The notes beneath the pieces are model-generated. The model was given only the letters and a program-made list of their open reading frames with translations, did not search any database and had not been told where the DNA came from. This document shows positions 32,656 through 42,816 of a stretch of DNA of 64,000 bases, piece by piece. The stretch's first letter is position 1; every line of letters begins with the position of its first letter. Source of the stretch: Dolichospermum flos-aquae CCAP 1403/13F (lineage in GTDB: Bacteria; Cyanobacteriota; Cyanobacteriia; Cyanobacteriales; Nostocaceae); NCBI RefSeq assembly GCF_012516395.1, contig NZ_CP051206.1:4841334-4905333 (forward strand), read 5' to 3'. The position numbers and the translations under genes were made by a program.

Positions 32656-34089
32656 TTAAGCCACAACTTCCACTGGTTTGGCTTCTGGTAACAACCGCTT
32701 CACACCTTGCTTGACAAAAGCTTCCAAAACAGCCATTTTTTGATTTTGCTGGAATACAGTTTGCAAAACTTGACGCAGTTTGTCGAGATTTAACGCACTT
32801 CCTGATTCTAAAGCAATTTCTTGCTGTTCAAAATATGCTACTAAACTTAATCCCGCTACTCTTGTGAGGTAAGCAGCACTCACTCCTTCTACCATTCCCC
32901 CAGCGACAAAGGTAGCAACATTAGTTTTCAGAATACCCGTTACAGCCCTAGTTGAAAGTTCCACTAAACCTAATTTCAACATCAAACTTCCCATAGTTCC
33001 CGCTACTTGTTGCGCTTGTTCTAAGGAAATTTTCTGCTGATAAATATTACCCAAATCTATCACCATTTGAGCAGTAATCGCCGCAGTTGCGAGAATATCT
33101 AAAGCAGGTACGGGATTAGCAAAAGCTGCCGCCGCTGCAATCCATTGATATTGTTCTATAAAAGGTGTGGCTTGATCTCTTCTCACACCATTTAAACAAT
33201 TTTTGGCTTCAGCTTTGAGTAATAATACCTTGCGATTTGTGGTATTACAAACTAGCTGTTCTCCTTGCTGTCCCACAACCGCTGCTAATTGTTGTGTTAA
33301 TTGCTGGATATCTGGCGTTGGTTGTTCCATCCATTCTTGGAAAGAACCATCTTCTTCATGTTTCCGCACTTTCACAGGTACAGGAGAAGCCGCAGTCGCA
33401 ACTACATTTGCACCAATGCGCTGTTTTAATGATTGAAAAACTGTAGCGCGTTCATCAGGTTGATATTGATCTTGTTTGTTGAAAACCAGCAAACTTGGTT
33501 GTTTTGTGGCTTTTAGCTGTTGTAAAACCTGAAATTCTGAATCTGTTAAATCACCGTTGGTCAGAAATAAGACAAAATCAGATTTCTGCATTTCTGATAA
33601 AGTGACAACATCGGAATTTTCACCAGCTACGGAAAATAAAGGCGCTGTTTCCGCAAAATGCAAAGATATTCCCGGAATAGTTGGGGCAGTTTTTAGAACT
33701 TCAATAACTGTACTTTTACCTACGGATTTACCACCAGTAACGGCCAGAGTGATTTCCTTTCTATCCAGTTCTAAGGGCAATTTAGCGAGGGTTTCCCGGA
33801 GAATTGCTAGGTGAGGATGATTGGCTGCTTCTTGTGCCAGTTGATTAATTATTACTTGGGTTTTAGCGATCGCTTTATCCACATCTGCCCGATTGACAAC
33901 TATATCATTTAGCTGTTCACCTAATTGGGGCTGATTTTTATTGAACAACCACAAACCCCCACCGACAGCCAAAGCACTCAGGAGTCCGAATTCTCCCACT
34001 TGCACTATTGAATCATGCCAACTGTCTAACATCCACAGGGAGAACGATAGTCCTAGTCCTCCCACTAAAATCGGTCGCTGTAACTTCAC
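32656..34089 (-). CDS. GTPase with C-terminal DUF697-type membrane domain
   Basis: 477 residues. Two hydrophobic segments near the N-terminus (about 8-24 and 33-49) are followed by a P-loop TGGKSVGKST (about 118-127), LFLTNGDLT and the G4 motif FNKQD. A hydrophobic helical C-terminal region (about 310-430: AAAAAFANPVPALDIL and TGILKTNVATFVAGG) corresponds to DUF697/YcjF-like domains. This membrane-associated GTPase family is common in cyanobacteria and its role is unknown. A related gene without the N-terminal helices is at 54506-55765. Confidence 0.8.
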   Translation of the reverse strand: MKLQRPILVGGLGLSFSLWMLDSWHDSIVQVGEFGLLSALAVGGGLWLFNKNQPQLGEQLNDIVVNRADVDKAIAKTQVIINQLAQEAANHPHLAILRETLAKLPLELDRKEITLAVTGGKSVGKSTVIEVLKTAPTIPGISLHFAETAPLFSVAGENSDVVTLSEMQKSDFVLFLTNGDLTDSEFQVLQQLKATKQPSLLVFNKQDQYQPDERATVFQSLKQRIGANVVATAASPVPVKVRKHEEDGSFQEWMEQPTPDIQQLTQQLAAVVGQQGEQLVCNTTNRKVLLLKAEAKNCLNGVRRDQATPFIEQYQWIAAAAAFANPVPALDILATAAITAQMVIDLGNIYQQKISLEQAQQVAGTMGSLMLKLGLVELSTRAVTGILKTNVATFVAGGMVEGVSAAYLTRVAGLSLVAYFEQQEIALESGSALNLDKLRQVLQTVFQQNQKMAVLEAFVKQGVKRLLPEAKPVEVVA

Positions 34090-34350
34090 AATTGTGATTC
34101 TCCACGCGAGGAAAAAGCTTTTACCTCACTTTAGTCCAAAACCTGCTACTCGGATTGAGGTTGGTGAACAAACGTCTTTTGATTTTGAAGACTCGCAAGC
34201 GGCTAAAAGCATTTTTTTTGCTATGTATAAACAACACATCAATTTTTCTTAATTAATTGTTGTATCTAGTGATAAAGTCAATGTTAACATATTAACTTTT
34301 CTTGAAATGACAGGTAGATAGGATAAATAGTCTGCTCACTAATTATACAG

Positions 34351-35418
34351 GTGAAATCAGTGAATAAAACAGCAAGCCAATTAGTCTTAACTTTCGGAAT
34401 ACTAGCATTGACAAGCAGTTTTACAAATACGCTTGGTCTTGCCCAAAATATTCAAAAACCAAATGAAGCGACAAAAGTTACTAACTCTGCCACTGACGCA
34501 CTTATCAAAGTAGATGGTTCTAGTACCGTATATCCCATTACCCAGTCCATAGCTAAAGCATACCAAGCCAACCTAAAAAATAATAGTCAAATACAAGTAA
34601 ATATTTCCGGTACTAGCGGTGGGTTTGAAAAATTTTGTACTCGTAAAATAGATATCAGTAATGCTTCTCGACCAATTAACCAGTCAGAAATGGCAGCTTG
34701 CAAGAAAAATGGCGTAAGTTACATGGAATTACCCATAGCTTTTGATGCCGTAACCATTGCTATTAACCCCCAAAACACTTGGGCAAAAGACATTACAGTA
34801 GCCGAATTGAAAAAAATCTGGGAACCTGCGGCTGAAGGAAAAATTACAAAATGGAATCAAGTCCGAGATTCTTGGCCAGACCGCCCAATTAAATTATATG
34901 GTCCTGGTGGTAAGTCTGGAACTTATGATTATTTTACCGAAGCAATTGTCGGTAAAGCCAAAGCCAGTCGCAAAGATTACACAGCCAGTGAAAATGATGA
35001 AGTTTTAGTTACTGGTGTTAATAAAGATCCTAATGCTTTGGGTTACTTTGGTTATGCCTACTACCAAGAAAACAAAGATAAGTTAAAAGTTTTAGCAGTT
35101 AATAGTGGTAAAGGTGCCGTTTTACCATCACCAGAAACAGTAGAAAAAGCCAAATATCAACCACTTTCTCGACCTCTATTCATATATGTCAATCTTCGGT
35201 CTAGTAAAAACAAAACTTTGGTGTATAACCTTGCGGATTTCTACATTAAAAATGCGGCAAAAATAGTCAGTTCTGTTGGCTATGTTCCCTTATCAGAGGA
35301 AGCTTACAAACTTAATTCTATCCACTTGTATAAAGGCAAAGCCGGAACAGTATTTGGTGGTAAATCGGAGTTTAACCTAAGTCTTGGGCAATTGTTACGC
35401 AAACAAAAGCAATTTTAG
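34351..35418 (+). CDS. pstS: PstS-like phosphate/arsenate-binding periplasmic protein in ars cluster
   Basis: 355 residues with a GTG start at 34351 (GTG at 34361 is out of frame). The signal sequence ends about residue 31 (NTLGLAQN). Phosphate-site segments are present: DGSSTVYP, GTSGGFEKFC, NASRP and GPGGKSGTYDYF. The sequence resembles cyanobacterial SphX/PstS. No pstCAB genes follow. Instead the GAPDH of the ArsJ system starts 15 bp later, so the two are very likely co-transcribed. Binding or scavenging of arsenate/phosphate under arsenic stress is the inferred role. Confidence 0.88.
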   Translation: MKSVNKTASQLVLTFGILALTSSFTNTLGLAQNIQKPNEATKVTNSATDALIKVDGSSTVYPITQSIAKAYQANLKNNSQIQVNISGTSGGFEKFCTRKIDISNASRPINQSEMAACKKNGVSYMELPIAFDAVTIAINPQNTWAKDITVAELKKIWEPAAEGKITKWNQVRDSWPDRPIKLYGPGGKSGTYDYFTEAIVGKAKASRKDYTASENDEVLVTGVNKDPNALGYFGYAYYQENKDKLKVLAVNSGKGAVLPSPETVEKAKYQPLSRPLFIYVNLRSSKNKTLVYNLADFYIKNAAKIVSSVGYVPLSEEAYKLNSIHLYKGKAGTVFGGKSEFNLSLGQLLRKQKQF

Positions 35419-35433
35419 TAATTAATAAAAATC

Positions 35434-36450
35434 ATGACAATTAGAGTAGGAATCAATGGATTTGGGCGCATGGGCAGGTTATCCGTTCGTGCTGCTTGGG
35501 ATTACCCAGAAATAGAATTTGTCCACATTAATGAAACCAAAGGTGGAACAGAAGCCGCAGCACATTTACTCAAATTTGATTCTGTACATGGGCGTTGGAC
35601 ACCAGAAGTAGAAGCGGTCAAAAACCAAGTTGTTATTGATGGTAAATCCCTGAGTTTTACTGAATATTCCCAACCAGGTGAAGTTCCTTGGGAAGATTTT
35701 GGGGTTGATATAGTTTTGGAATGTTCTGGTAAGTTTAGAACCCCCGCTACCCTTGACCCCTATTTTAAAAGAGGTGTGCAGAAGGTAATTGTTGCTGCAC
35801 CTGTTAAACAAGAGGCTTTAAACATTGTCATGGGGGTAAATGATCACCTCTACCAAGCTGATAAACATCATTTATTAACAGCAGCTTCTTGTACTACTAA
35901 TTGTTTAGCCCCAGTCGTAAAAGTAATTCATGAAGGTTTAGGAATTAAACATGGAGTAATTACCACAATTCACGACAATACTAATACTCAAACTATTGTA
36001 GATGCACCTCATAAAGATTTGCGTCGGGCTAGGGCTACAAGTATGTCATTAATTCCCACTAGCACAGGTTCAGCCACAGCTATTGGGTTAATTTATCCAG
36101 AATTGAATGGTAAATTAAATGGTTTAGCCGTGCGTGTACCTTTGTTAAATGCTTCTCTCACAGATTGTGTATTTGAAGTTGAACGTTCGACCACAATAGC
36201 CGAAGTTAATGATTTATTAAAAACTGCATCTGCACAAAAACCGTTAATAGGAATTTTGGGTTATGAAGAACGTCCTTTAGTTTCTATTGATTATAAAGAT
36301 GATCCTCGTTCTGCAATTATTGATGCCCTTTCGACAATGGTTATCAACGAAACTCAGGTGAAAATATTGGCTTGGTATGACAATGAATGGGGTTATGTTA
36401 ACCGCATGACTGAATTAGCACGAAAGGTGGCGTTAAGTTTGCAGAAATAA
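35434..36450 (+). CDS. gap: ArsJ-associated glyceraldehyde-3-phosphate dehydrogenase
   Basis: 338 residues. The NAD-binding start is [17 protein letters not shown] and the catalytic Cys153 is in [12 protein letters not shown]; the conserved WYDNEWGY is near the end. Linkage to arsJ identifies the branch of GAPDH that uses arsenate in place of phosphate, making 1-arseno-3-phosphoglycerate for export. The gene is 15 bp after pstS and 102 bp before arsJ. Glycolytic gap genes are expected elsewhere. Confidence 0.93.
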   Translation: MTIRVGINGFGRMGRLSVRAAWDYPEIEFVHINETKGGTEAAAHLLKFDSVHGRWTPEVEAVKNQVVIDGKSLSFTEYSQPGEVPWEDFGVDIVLECSGKFRTPATLDPYFKRGVQKVIVAAPVKQEALNIVMGVNDHLYQADKHHLLTAASCTTNCLAPVVKVIHEGLGIKHGVITTIHDNTNTQTIVDAPHKDLRRARATSMSLIPTSTGSATAIGLIYPELNGKLNGLAVRVPLLNASLTDCVFEVERSTTIAEVNDLLKTASAQKPLIGILGYEERPLVSIDYKDDPRSAIIDALSTMVINETQVKILAWYDNEWGYVNRMTELARKVALSLQK

Positions 36451-36552
36451 TGGTTTTCTAGGGGTGGGTTTTCAGTCCTACCCCATAAAGATTTTTGCAC
36501 GCAGAGAGAATGAGGGTTTTTAGTTTGTATTTACAATTTTGAATTTTTAATC

Positions 36553-37815
36553 ATGGCTTCTACTACTGCTTCTAATTCTAATTTCAAGAATTATATTCTG
36601 GTGACACTGGCATACTGGGGCTTCACTTTGACTGATGGGGCTTTGCGAATGTTGGTTTTGCTCTATTTTAATAAAATTGGTTATACACCTATTCAAATTG
36701 CCTCTCTGTTCCTGTTTTACGAGGTATTTGGAATTGTTACAAACTTTCTCGGCGGTTGGATTGGTTCCCAGTTTGGGTTAAAAGTAACTCTTTATACTGG
36801 GATTGGATTACAGGTGTTTTCTTTAATTATGCTGTCTTTTCTGAATCCAGGGTGGGCGCAGTGGCTTTCAGTCCTTTATGTGATGGTTGCACAGGCATTT
36901 TCGGGAATTGCTAAGGACTTAACGAAGATGAGTTCTAAAAGCGCCATTCGCTTGGTTGTGCCTCAAGATGCTCAATCTTCTTTGTTTAAGTGGGTGGCTG
37001 TACTCACAGGTTCTAAGAATGCTTTGAAAGGTGTTGGTTTCTTTCTTGGTAGCGCCCTTCTCAGTTCTGTGGGTTTTATTAATTCCCTATGGATTATGGC
37101 TGGGGGACTGGCTTTAATTATGTTTTCTGGGTTAATGCTGCCCAAAGCCATGGGTAAAATCAAGAAAAAGGTCAAATTTAGCCAACTTTTCTCTAAAAGC
37201 GCAGAAATAAATATTCTCTCGGCGGCGCGATTCTTTTTATTTGGATCTAGAGATGTATGGTTTGTTGTGGCTTTACCAGTGTTTTTACGTGGGACTTTGG
37301 GCTGGTCTTTTTATCAAGTGGGGGGATTTTTAGCTTGTTGGGTGATTGGTTATGGGATTATTCAATTTTTAGCACCAACACTCATGCAGCGATTTGGTTC
37401 TGGTCGTCCACCTCAATCTCAAACTATTCGATTCTGGACATTTACATTAACGGCTGTTCCCGGTGCGATCGCTCTAGCACTACAATTAGGTTTACCCGCT
37501 AATATCGTAATTATTGCTGGACTTCTCGTTTTTGGTGTCGTATTTGCTTTCAATTCCGCTGTCCATTCCTATTTGGTTTTAGCATTTACTGATGATGATA
37601 AAGTCGCTTTAAATGTGGGTTTTTACTATATGGCAAACTCCGGTGGTCGTCTTGTGGGTACAGTTTTATCCGGTTTGGTTTATCAAATATTTGGCTTAGT
37701 TGGTTGTCTGTGGACATCAATGTTTTTCGTATTCGCAGCAGGTTTAGTTTCTCTGAAGTTACCTAATCCTCAACCTAGTAAAGCTATAGCTTGGAAAACT
37801 GGAGACGGAGAATAA
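36553..37815 (+). CDS. arsJ: ArsJ organoarsenical efflux permease (MFS)
   Basis: 420 residues with about 12 hydrophobic segments. Diagnostic ArsJ stretches are LVTLAYWGFTLTDGALRMLV, LFLFYEVFGIVTNFLGGWIG and GIAKDLTKMSSKSAIRLVVP. It exports 1-arseno-3-phosphoglycerate produced by the upstream GAPDH; the ester then decays outside to arsenate. The gene is in the same direction as pstS and gap and probably in one operon. Confidence 0.93.
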   Translation: MASTTASNSNFKNYILVTLAYWGFTLTDGALRMLVLLYFNKIGYTPIQIASLFLFYEVFGIVTNFLGGWIGSQFGLKVTLYTGIGLQVFSLIMLSFLNPGWAQWLSVLYVMVAQAFSGIAKDLTKMSSKSAIRLVVPQDAQSSLFKWVAVLTGSKNALKGVGFFLGSALLSSVGFINSLWIMAGGLALIMFSGLMLPKAMGKIKKKVKFSQLFSKSAEINILSAARFFLFGSRDVWFVVALPVFLRGTLGWSFYQVGGFLACWVIGYGIIQFLAPTLMQRFGSGRPPQSQTIRFWTFTLTAVPGAIALALQLGLPANIVIIAGLLVFGVVFAFNSAVHSYLVLAFTDDDKVALNVGFYYMANSGGRLVGTVLSGLVYQIFGLVGCLWTSMFFVFAAGLVSLKLPNPQPSKAIAWKTGDGE

Positions 37816-37980
37816 TATTTCCCAGTCTAAAGATATGCTATGCAAACAGGTATATCCTACTGTAGTGAGATGACCCCAAAATTTATTTGAGTTTAAATAT
37901 GGTAGTGGGCAATTGGTGACAGTTTTTGCCTCTTGCCTAAATACTAATTTGTAATAAATACAGATTTTATAATGACAACA

Positions 37981-38013
37981 AGATCCCCGACTTCTCTAAG
38001 AAGTCGGGGATCT
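37981..38013. repeat. Hairpin repeat, copy 4, between arsJ and acr3
   Basis: Perfect 15-bp arms AGATCCCCGACTTCT and complement around CTA. It could attenuate read-through into acr3. Confidence 0.95.
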
Positions 38014-38041
38014 GAAACTAACATTTATAGAGGTTAATTAA

Positions 38042-39118
38042 GTGGAATATGTAACTAAACAACCGACTATAAAACGCCTTTCTTTTCTGGATCGCTTTTT
38101 GACATTGTGGATATTTCTGGCAATGGCAACTGGAGTGGGTTTAGGCTATTTTTTCCCCACAATAGAAGTTTTTATCAATCATTTCCAAATAGGAACAACC
38201 AACATTCCCATTGCTATTGGTTTAATTTTGATGATGTACCCACCCTTAGCAAAGGTAAAATATGAAGAATTAGGAGATGTATTTCGTAATAAAAAAATTC
38301 TCGGACTATCATTATCACTAACTTGGATAATTGCCCCAATTGTAATGTTTACACTTGCTATTCTTTTTTTACGCGATAAACCTGAATATATGACTGGGTT
38401 AATCATGGTGGGAATAGCCCCTTGTATTGCTATGGTAATTGTCTGGAGTGAATTAGCTAAGGGAGATACTGAATATACAGCCGGACTGGTTGCTTTTAAT
38501 AGTATTTTTCAAATTCTCTTTTACAGCGTTTATGCTTGGTTTTTTCTGGCGATTTTACCGCCTTTATTTGGCTTACAAGGAACTATTGTCAATATCAGTA
38601 TTGGGGAAATTGCCAACAGCGTTTTTATCTATTTAGGTATTCCTTTTCTGGCTGGATTTATGACTCGCTTTATTTTAGTAAAAGCTAAAGGTAAGCAGTG
38701 GTATCATCAGCAGTTCATTCCCAAAATCAGTCCGATTACTTTAATTGCTCTTTTATTTACAATCATGGTAATGTTTAGTTTAAAGGGCAATTTGATTGTG
38801 CAGATTCCTCTCGATGTTGTCCGCATTGCCATTCCCCTAATTATCTATTTCCTATTCATGTTTTTGAGTAGTTTTTACCTAGCATGGAAAATTAAAGCTG
38901 ACTATGCCAAAGCTGCTAGTGTGGCATTTACCGCTGCTGGTAATAATTTTGAATTAGCAATAGCTGTAGCTATTTCTGTATTTGGGATTAAATCTGGTGT
39001 GGCTTTTGCTGCTGTGATTGGACCATTGGTAGAAGTGCCAGTCTTAATTAGTTTAGTCAGTGTATCTTTCTGGATCAAGAAACATTTTTTTCGCGCATCT
39101 CCACCAATAGGATTATAA
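38042..39118 (+). CDS. acr3: Arsenite efflux permease Acr3
   Basis: 358 residues with about ten membrane segments. It carries the essential Cys128 in [13 protein letters not shown] and the family stretch [20 protein letters not shown]. It exports arsenite. The start is GTG at 38042 ([12 protein letters not shown]); there is no nearby in-frame ATG. It lies 226 bp after arsJ, past a hairpin repeat. No arsR or arsC lies in the window, so regulation and arsenate reduction must be encoded elsewhere. Confidence 0.95.
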   Translation: MEYVTKQPTIKRLSFLDRFLTLWIFLAMATGVGLGYFFPTIEVFINHFQIGTTNIPIAIGLILMMYPPLAKVKYEELGDVFRNKKILGLSLSLTWIIAPIVMFTLAILFLRDKPEYMTGLIMVGIAPCIAMVIVWSELAKGDTEYTAGLVAFNSIFQILFYSVYAWFFLAILPPLFGLQGTIVNISIGEIANSVFIYLGIPFLAGFMTRFILVKAKGKQWYHQQFIPKISPITLIALLFTIMVMFSLKGNLIVQIPLDVVRIAIPLIIYFLFMFLSSFYLAWKIKADYAKAASVAFTAAGNNFELAIAVAISVFGIKSGVAFAAVIGPLVEVPVLISLVSVSFWIKKHFFRASPPIGL

Positions 39119-39157
39119 TTAAATACGTTTGATCTACTATTGATTTATTTAAATTTA

Positions 39158-39946
39158 ATGAAAGTTGCTGATTTAATTACCTGGTTTGAAGAATGGGCAA
39201 ATCCCGCTTGGTGCGAAAGTTGGGATAATTGCGGTTGGCAGGTTGAACCCGGTGTTTTGTCTACAGAAGCGCGGGTTTTAGTGTGTTTAACTCCGACTTT
39301 AGCCGTAATGCAGGAAGCGATCGCTCTCCATGCTAACCTAATATTTGCCCATCATCCCCTCATTTTTCACCCTCCCAAATCTTTCCGCACTGGGGAAGCT
39401 TTAACGGAAATGGTGCGGTTAGCTTTTACCCATAATATTGGAATTTATACCGCCCATACTAATTTTGACCAAGTGGCAGATGGAACTGCTGACGTTTTAT
39501 CCCAACTTCTGGAACTTCAACAAGTATCACCTATTGTTCCTACCCAAGCAGGTTTAGGTTATGGGCGTGTAGGAATGCTAAAACCCACTTTGACATTACA
39601 AGAGGTAATTAATAATATTCAAACTCAATTAAATCCGCCCCATTTAATTTTCTCCCCAATGGCTGATTTACAACAGCAAATTTCACGGGTAGCTGTTTTA
39701 GGTGGTTCTGGTGCAGGTTATATTTCAGCCGTAGTTAAAACTAATGCCCAAGTTTACTTAACGTCTGACTGTAAATTTCATCAATTTCAAGAAAGCCGTG
39801 ATCGTGGTATTATATTAATTGATGCTGGACATTATGCCACAGAACGCCCAGCGTGCGATCGCTTAGTCCAGAAATTTCAAGCCCTTAACTTAGATTGGGT
39901 CAAATTGAGCCAGCAAGATGAAGATTTCCGCCAGTTTTTACCCTAG
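39158..39946 (+). CDS. NIF3-like dinuclear metal center protein
   Basis: 262 residues from the ATG at 39158 (MKVADLITWFEEWANPAWCE); a TTG at 39140 is less likely. Metal-binding motifs are seen: FAHHPLIFHPPKS, TAHTNFD and, near the C-terminus, LIDAGHYATERP. The family (YbgI/NIF3, also GTP cyclohydrolase-like) forms toroidal hexamers with a di-metal site; the substrate is unsettled. It follows acr3 by 39 bp and could be in the same transcript, though functionally unrelated. Confidence 0.9.
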   Translation: MKVADLITWFEEWANPAWCESWDNCGWQVEPGVLSTEARVLVCLTPTLAVMQEAIALHANLIFAHHPLIFHPPKSFRTGEALTEMVRLAFTHNIGIYTAHTNFDQVADGTADVLSQLLELQQVSPIVPTQAGLGYGRVGMLKPTLTLQEVINNIQTQLNPPHLIFSPMADLQQQISRVAVLGGSGAGYISAVVKTNAQVYLTSDCKFHQFQESRDRGIILIDAGHYATERPACDRLVQKFQALNLDWVKLSQQDEDFRQFLP

Positions 39947-40486
39947 TTAGATCACCGTAAACTATCCAGACCAAGTAATACTTACATCTTGCTTCCGTAA
40001 CGCCCTGGGGATTTTATTCAAAAATTTATACAAAAAAAATTATTCACGGTTAAAAAATTAGAAACAATGTTATCATTATAATACAGATTTTAACCCTGGC
40101 GAAAATCTTTTAGAGATCAGCCACTGGTTTGTCTGTACTTGGCTAGATAGTCTAGTTAAAAGGCAAAAAGCTATGTTATGTTCAGACGATTTTATTGCTA
40201 AAGCAGTCCTGCCAGGGATAAGTAACTTTCCCTGTGGAAACGCCAAATCAAAGAAAAATGTCTGTAGATGTTAACAGTTGCTATAGCTGTTCAACTAATG
40301 CGGTAAACTAAAGCTTAAGACCCAAAATTTCATCTAACACTAATGACTAAAAATAAGTGGTAAAATTGAGTCACTGAACTTACCGGGTTCTCACCGCGAA
40401 ATTCACCTCCTAGAGGCTGATATTATGGGGATGAAACCCGAATTTGACAGGTTTAACTACGTTGTATAAAAAGGCAGAAGCACTAC
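39947..40486. other. 540-bp intergenic region, possible leader or ncRNA
   Basis: No ORF. An A/T-rich part (40020-40085) is followed by denser sequence with short inverted segments, for example CCAGGGA/TCCCTG (40210-40233) and CGGGTT/AACCCG (40384-40440) just upstream of the next gene. It might carry a small RNA or a long leader, but I recognise no known family. Confidence 0.35.
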
Positions 40487-40798
40487 ATGCTACACCGCAA
40501 GATTTATCAACTGTGTTGCGACGGGCGGGAGGTATGTGTTTTTTTGCGGGATCAGCAACGCTGGATAGAGCGGGCCCGCATCATTGATATCGAAGGCGAT
40601 TTAGTGACTTTACGCTATGAAACAGACGAAGAAGATGAAGTTTGTTCTTGGGAGGAAATGGTTCGTCTCGAAAGTATCGGATCTGTTACTCAAAAATTAG
40701 CTTCAGTGCAACGCGGTAACATAGATCCGCTGACAACTGAAGACTGTCCAGAAGCAGAGCGTATTCCTAACCCTTATACTGACCTAAATCCAGATTAA
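40487..40798 (+). CDS. Small conserved cyanobacterial protein (DUF6679-like)
   Basis: 103 residues, soluble and acidic. It begins MLHRKIYQLCCDGREVCVFL and shows a small beta-barrel-like pattern (WIERARIIDIEGDLVTLRYE) with an SH3/Hfq-like alternation, then an acidic tail ending NPYTDLNPD. The layout matches a family conserved in cyanobacteria without known function. Preceded by a long intergenic leader. Confidence 0.65.
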   Translation: MLHRKIYQLCCDGREVCVFLRDQQRWIERARIIDIEGDLVTLRYETDEEDEVCSWEEMVRLESIGSVTQKLASVQRGNIDPLTTEDCPEAERIPNPYTDLNPD

Positions 40799-40815
40799 AC
40801 GCTCCTAAATTAAAT

Positions 40816-42465
40816 TCACGTCAAGCGTTCAAAAGCAGGACAGTATCCGTCCAGGGTAACTTTGAAATTATATAAGGGGGCAGCGGGGTTCCAACACCGT
40901 TGCCCTCTTTGATGTCGGCAGCTACCACAGCAGGCAATATCACCAGAATTAGGGCGAAGGTTATTCGGGTTTAAGAGTTCTCGCGGAGATAACCCCCGTA
41001 ATACCAAGTCTTCACCCTGCCAACGCGCTTCTATTAAACCCGTATCAGCAAATTGTCGCCACCGGGGATCTGCTGTCACCGTATCGGGAAGAGTGATGGT
41101 AATAACAGTTCCCAACTCCGTCACCTCCCCCTCATAATTAATTTCTGGGGCAGCAGGTTGTAAAAATGTTTCGCCAATCGGTAATTCTACTAGAGTCCCT
41201 GGGGCTGGTGAATGGACATGATAGCGATTTTGTAACTCTTCTAAACAAGTTAAGTCAGCCAGATAACTTGGAGAACCATGCACAAAAATAACGTGTTGCG
41301 GGCGTAAATTATGAATTAGCTGGGTTGTTCCTGGTCCATCACTATGTTGCGCTAACAGATAACTTTCAAATTTTGTCGGTGCTAAATATTCTGGATTAAC
41401 TGGAATATCAATTTTTTCAGGTAAAAGAATTAACCAATTGCCTGTGTTTGGTTGACAATATTTACGTAAATCTGCGGAAGAATCCGTAAGAACAATACAA
41501 GGCGATATCCCTAAAGTTGCCAGATTTTCTGGCTTTAATCTTCTTACACGGGGTTTTACCCGTTCATCCCAAAATAAAGGTTGGTGACGGGCGAAATTTT
41601 GAACTGCGGCGGGAAGATGTGGTAAAAGTTCTAAATAGGCATCACAACCAGCAGCTACAGCACCATCAACCCAAATGTCTAAATCTCTACCTGTGAAGTG
41701 GTGATGGGAACGTAATAACATAAGTAATTCTTGACCTAAACCTAAAGCCGGAGTTGGTAAAATTACTGAATAACTCTCATCTGTTCTACCGGCACTAATA
41801 GCGCGATGAATCCTTTCTGCTAGTTGATTTTCTTGATTGCGGCGATGGGTATGGCGAGATGTCCCATAACTACCTTCAATTAATAGTACGTCTAAATTTA
41901 AACCTCGAAGTTCATCCAGTCGCAACCCTTCGACTAAACGGGAGTTGGATAGGAAAAAATCACCGGTGTAAAGTAATTTATAATCGCGGTTGGGGGTGTG
42001 GTAAGTGAGGAGAATCGCCACAGCACCGGGTAAATGACCTGCGGGAAATAATTCTACTATTAGATCTTCTCTGATTTCTATGGGCGATCGCAATGGTAAT
42101 GCCTGACAAAATGAGAGAATTCCTGGTAGTTCTTCATCTGGCCAATTTAGCGGTAATAACTTCGTTGTCACCTCACTAGCATAAATAGGTAATAGGGGAA
42201 AAGCTTGATGCAGTGTTAATAAGCCTCTAGCATGATCTGGATGAGCATGACTAACTAGAACTAAATCAGCTAACATACCATGCTGTGCCGATTTAGTCAA
42301 TTCCTGCGATATAGGAGAAATATTTGTCAAGCCGAAATCTAACATGATCCGATGTGGACCCATCCTGACCAGTAAACACACACCTTCATCTTGATGCTGA
42401 ACACTATAGGGAAAGCATTCTAACTCATTAGTGGTTTCGACCGCATCAATTGATATATTATTCAT
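40816..42465 (-). CDS. Metallo-beta-lactamase fold hydrolase (beta-CASP-like nuclease)
   Basis: 549 residues. Zinc motif HxHxDH is at 73-78 (VSHAHPDHARG), with PAGHLPGA, LYTGDFFL and a late HGSPSYL that correspond to later metal-site motifs. The insert between these resembles beta-CASP RNA-processing nucleases. A Cys-rich C-terminus (CCGSCRHQRGQRCWNP ... GYCPAF) is unusual and may bind zinc. RNA cleavage is inferred. It converges on the small gene at 40487 with 17 bp between stops. Confidence 0.82.
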   Translation of the reverse strand: MNNISIDAVETTNELECFPYSVQHQDEGVCLLVRMGPHRIMLDFGLTNISPISQELTKSAQHGMLADLVLVSHAHPDHARGLLTLHQAFPLLPIYASEVTTKLLPLNWPDEELPGILSFCQALPLRSPIEIREDLIVELFPAGHLPGAVAILLTYHTPNRDYKLLYTGDFFLSNSRLVEGLRLDELRGLNLDVLLIEGSYGTSRHTHRRNQENQLAERIHRAISAGRTDESYSVILPTPALGLGQELLMLLRSHHHFTGRDLDIWVDGAVAAGCDAYLELLPHLPAAVQNFARHQPLFWDERVKPRVRRLKPENLATLGISPCIVLTDSSADLRKYCQPNTGNWLILLPEKIDIPVNPEYLAPTKFESYLLAQHSDGPGTTQLIHNLRPQHVIFVHGSPSYLADLTCLEELQNRYHVHSPAPGTLVELPIGETFLQPAAPEINYEGEVTELGTVITITLPDTVTADPRWRQFADTGLIEARWQGEDLVLRGLSPRELLNPNNLRPNSGDIACCGSCRHQRGQRCWNPAAPLYNFKVTLDGYCPAFERLT

Positions 42466-42569
42466 CCTTTGCTCCTCCCCTCCATCAAACTATTGGCTGA
42501 GAAAGTTGGCTTTTAGCAATATTCCTCTGCAAAGTTCAAAGAAGTGGGAATCCTAAGTTGTCACTCTTG

Positions 42570-42692
42570 TTAATGTGCAGAACCATTACCATGATAATTA
42601 TCGGAATCATAAAAGCCATTTTTCGTACCAAAAAATAAGCACGAAACCGTAAATATAACCGTTAAACCCACTAAAATTAGTTTGATATCCAT
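42570..42692 (-). CDS. Small single-pass membrane protein (40 aa)
   Basis: 40 residues: MDIKLILVGLTVIFTVSCLF forms one membrane helix, then FGTKNGFYDSDNYHGNGSAH. A Shine-Dalgarno AAGGGA lies 9 bp upstream. The neat helix plus polar tail looks like a small thylakoid or plasma-membrane subunit. I cannot assign it to a known photosystem, b6f or NDH subunit. Confidence 0.6.
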   Translation of the reverse strand: MDIKLILVGLTVIFTVSCLFFGTKNGFYDSDNYHGNGSAH

Positions 42693-42816
42693 TGATTTTA
42701 TTCCCTTAACTTCGGACTTTTTGATCTTAATATCGTGTTTTTGCATTTGGGCAAAATCACTAGAAAATCTTTACCATGCTTGGGTTATTGTAAATATAGC
42801 ACATTCAACCCCAGCA

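Noticed and set aside
40020-40490. tmRNA, 6S RNA or RNase P RNA in the 540-bp gap
   Set aside because: No tag-coding segment, no terminal TCCACCA, and no conserved core of RNase P or 6S RNA could be recognised.
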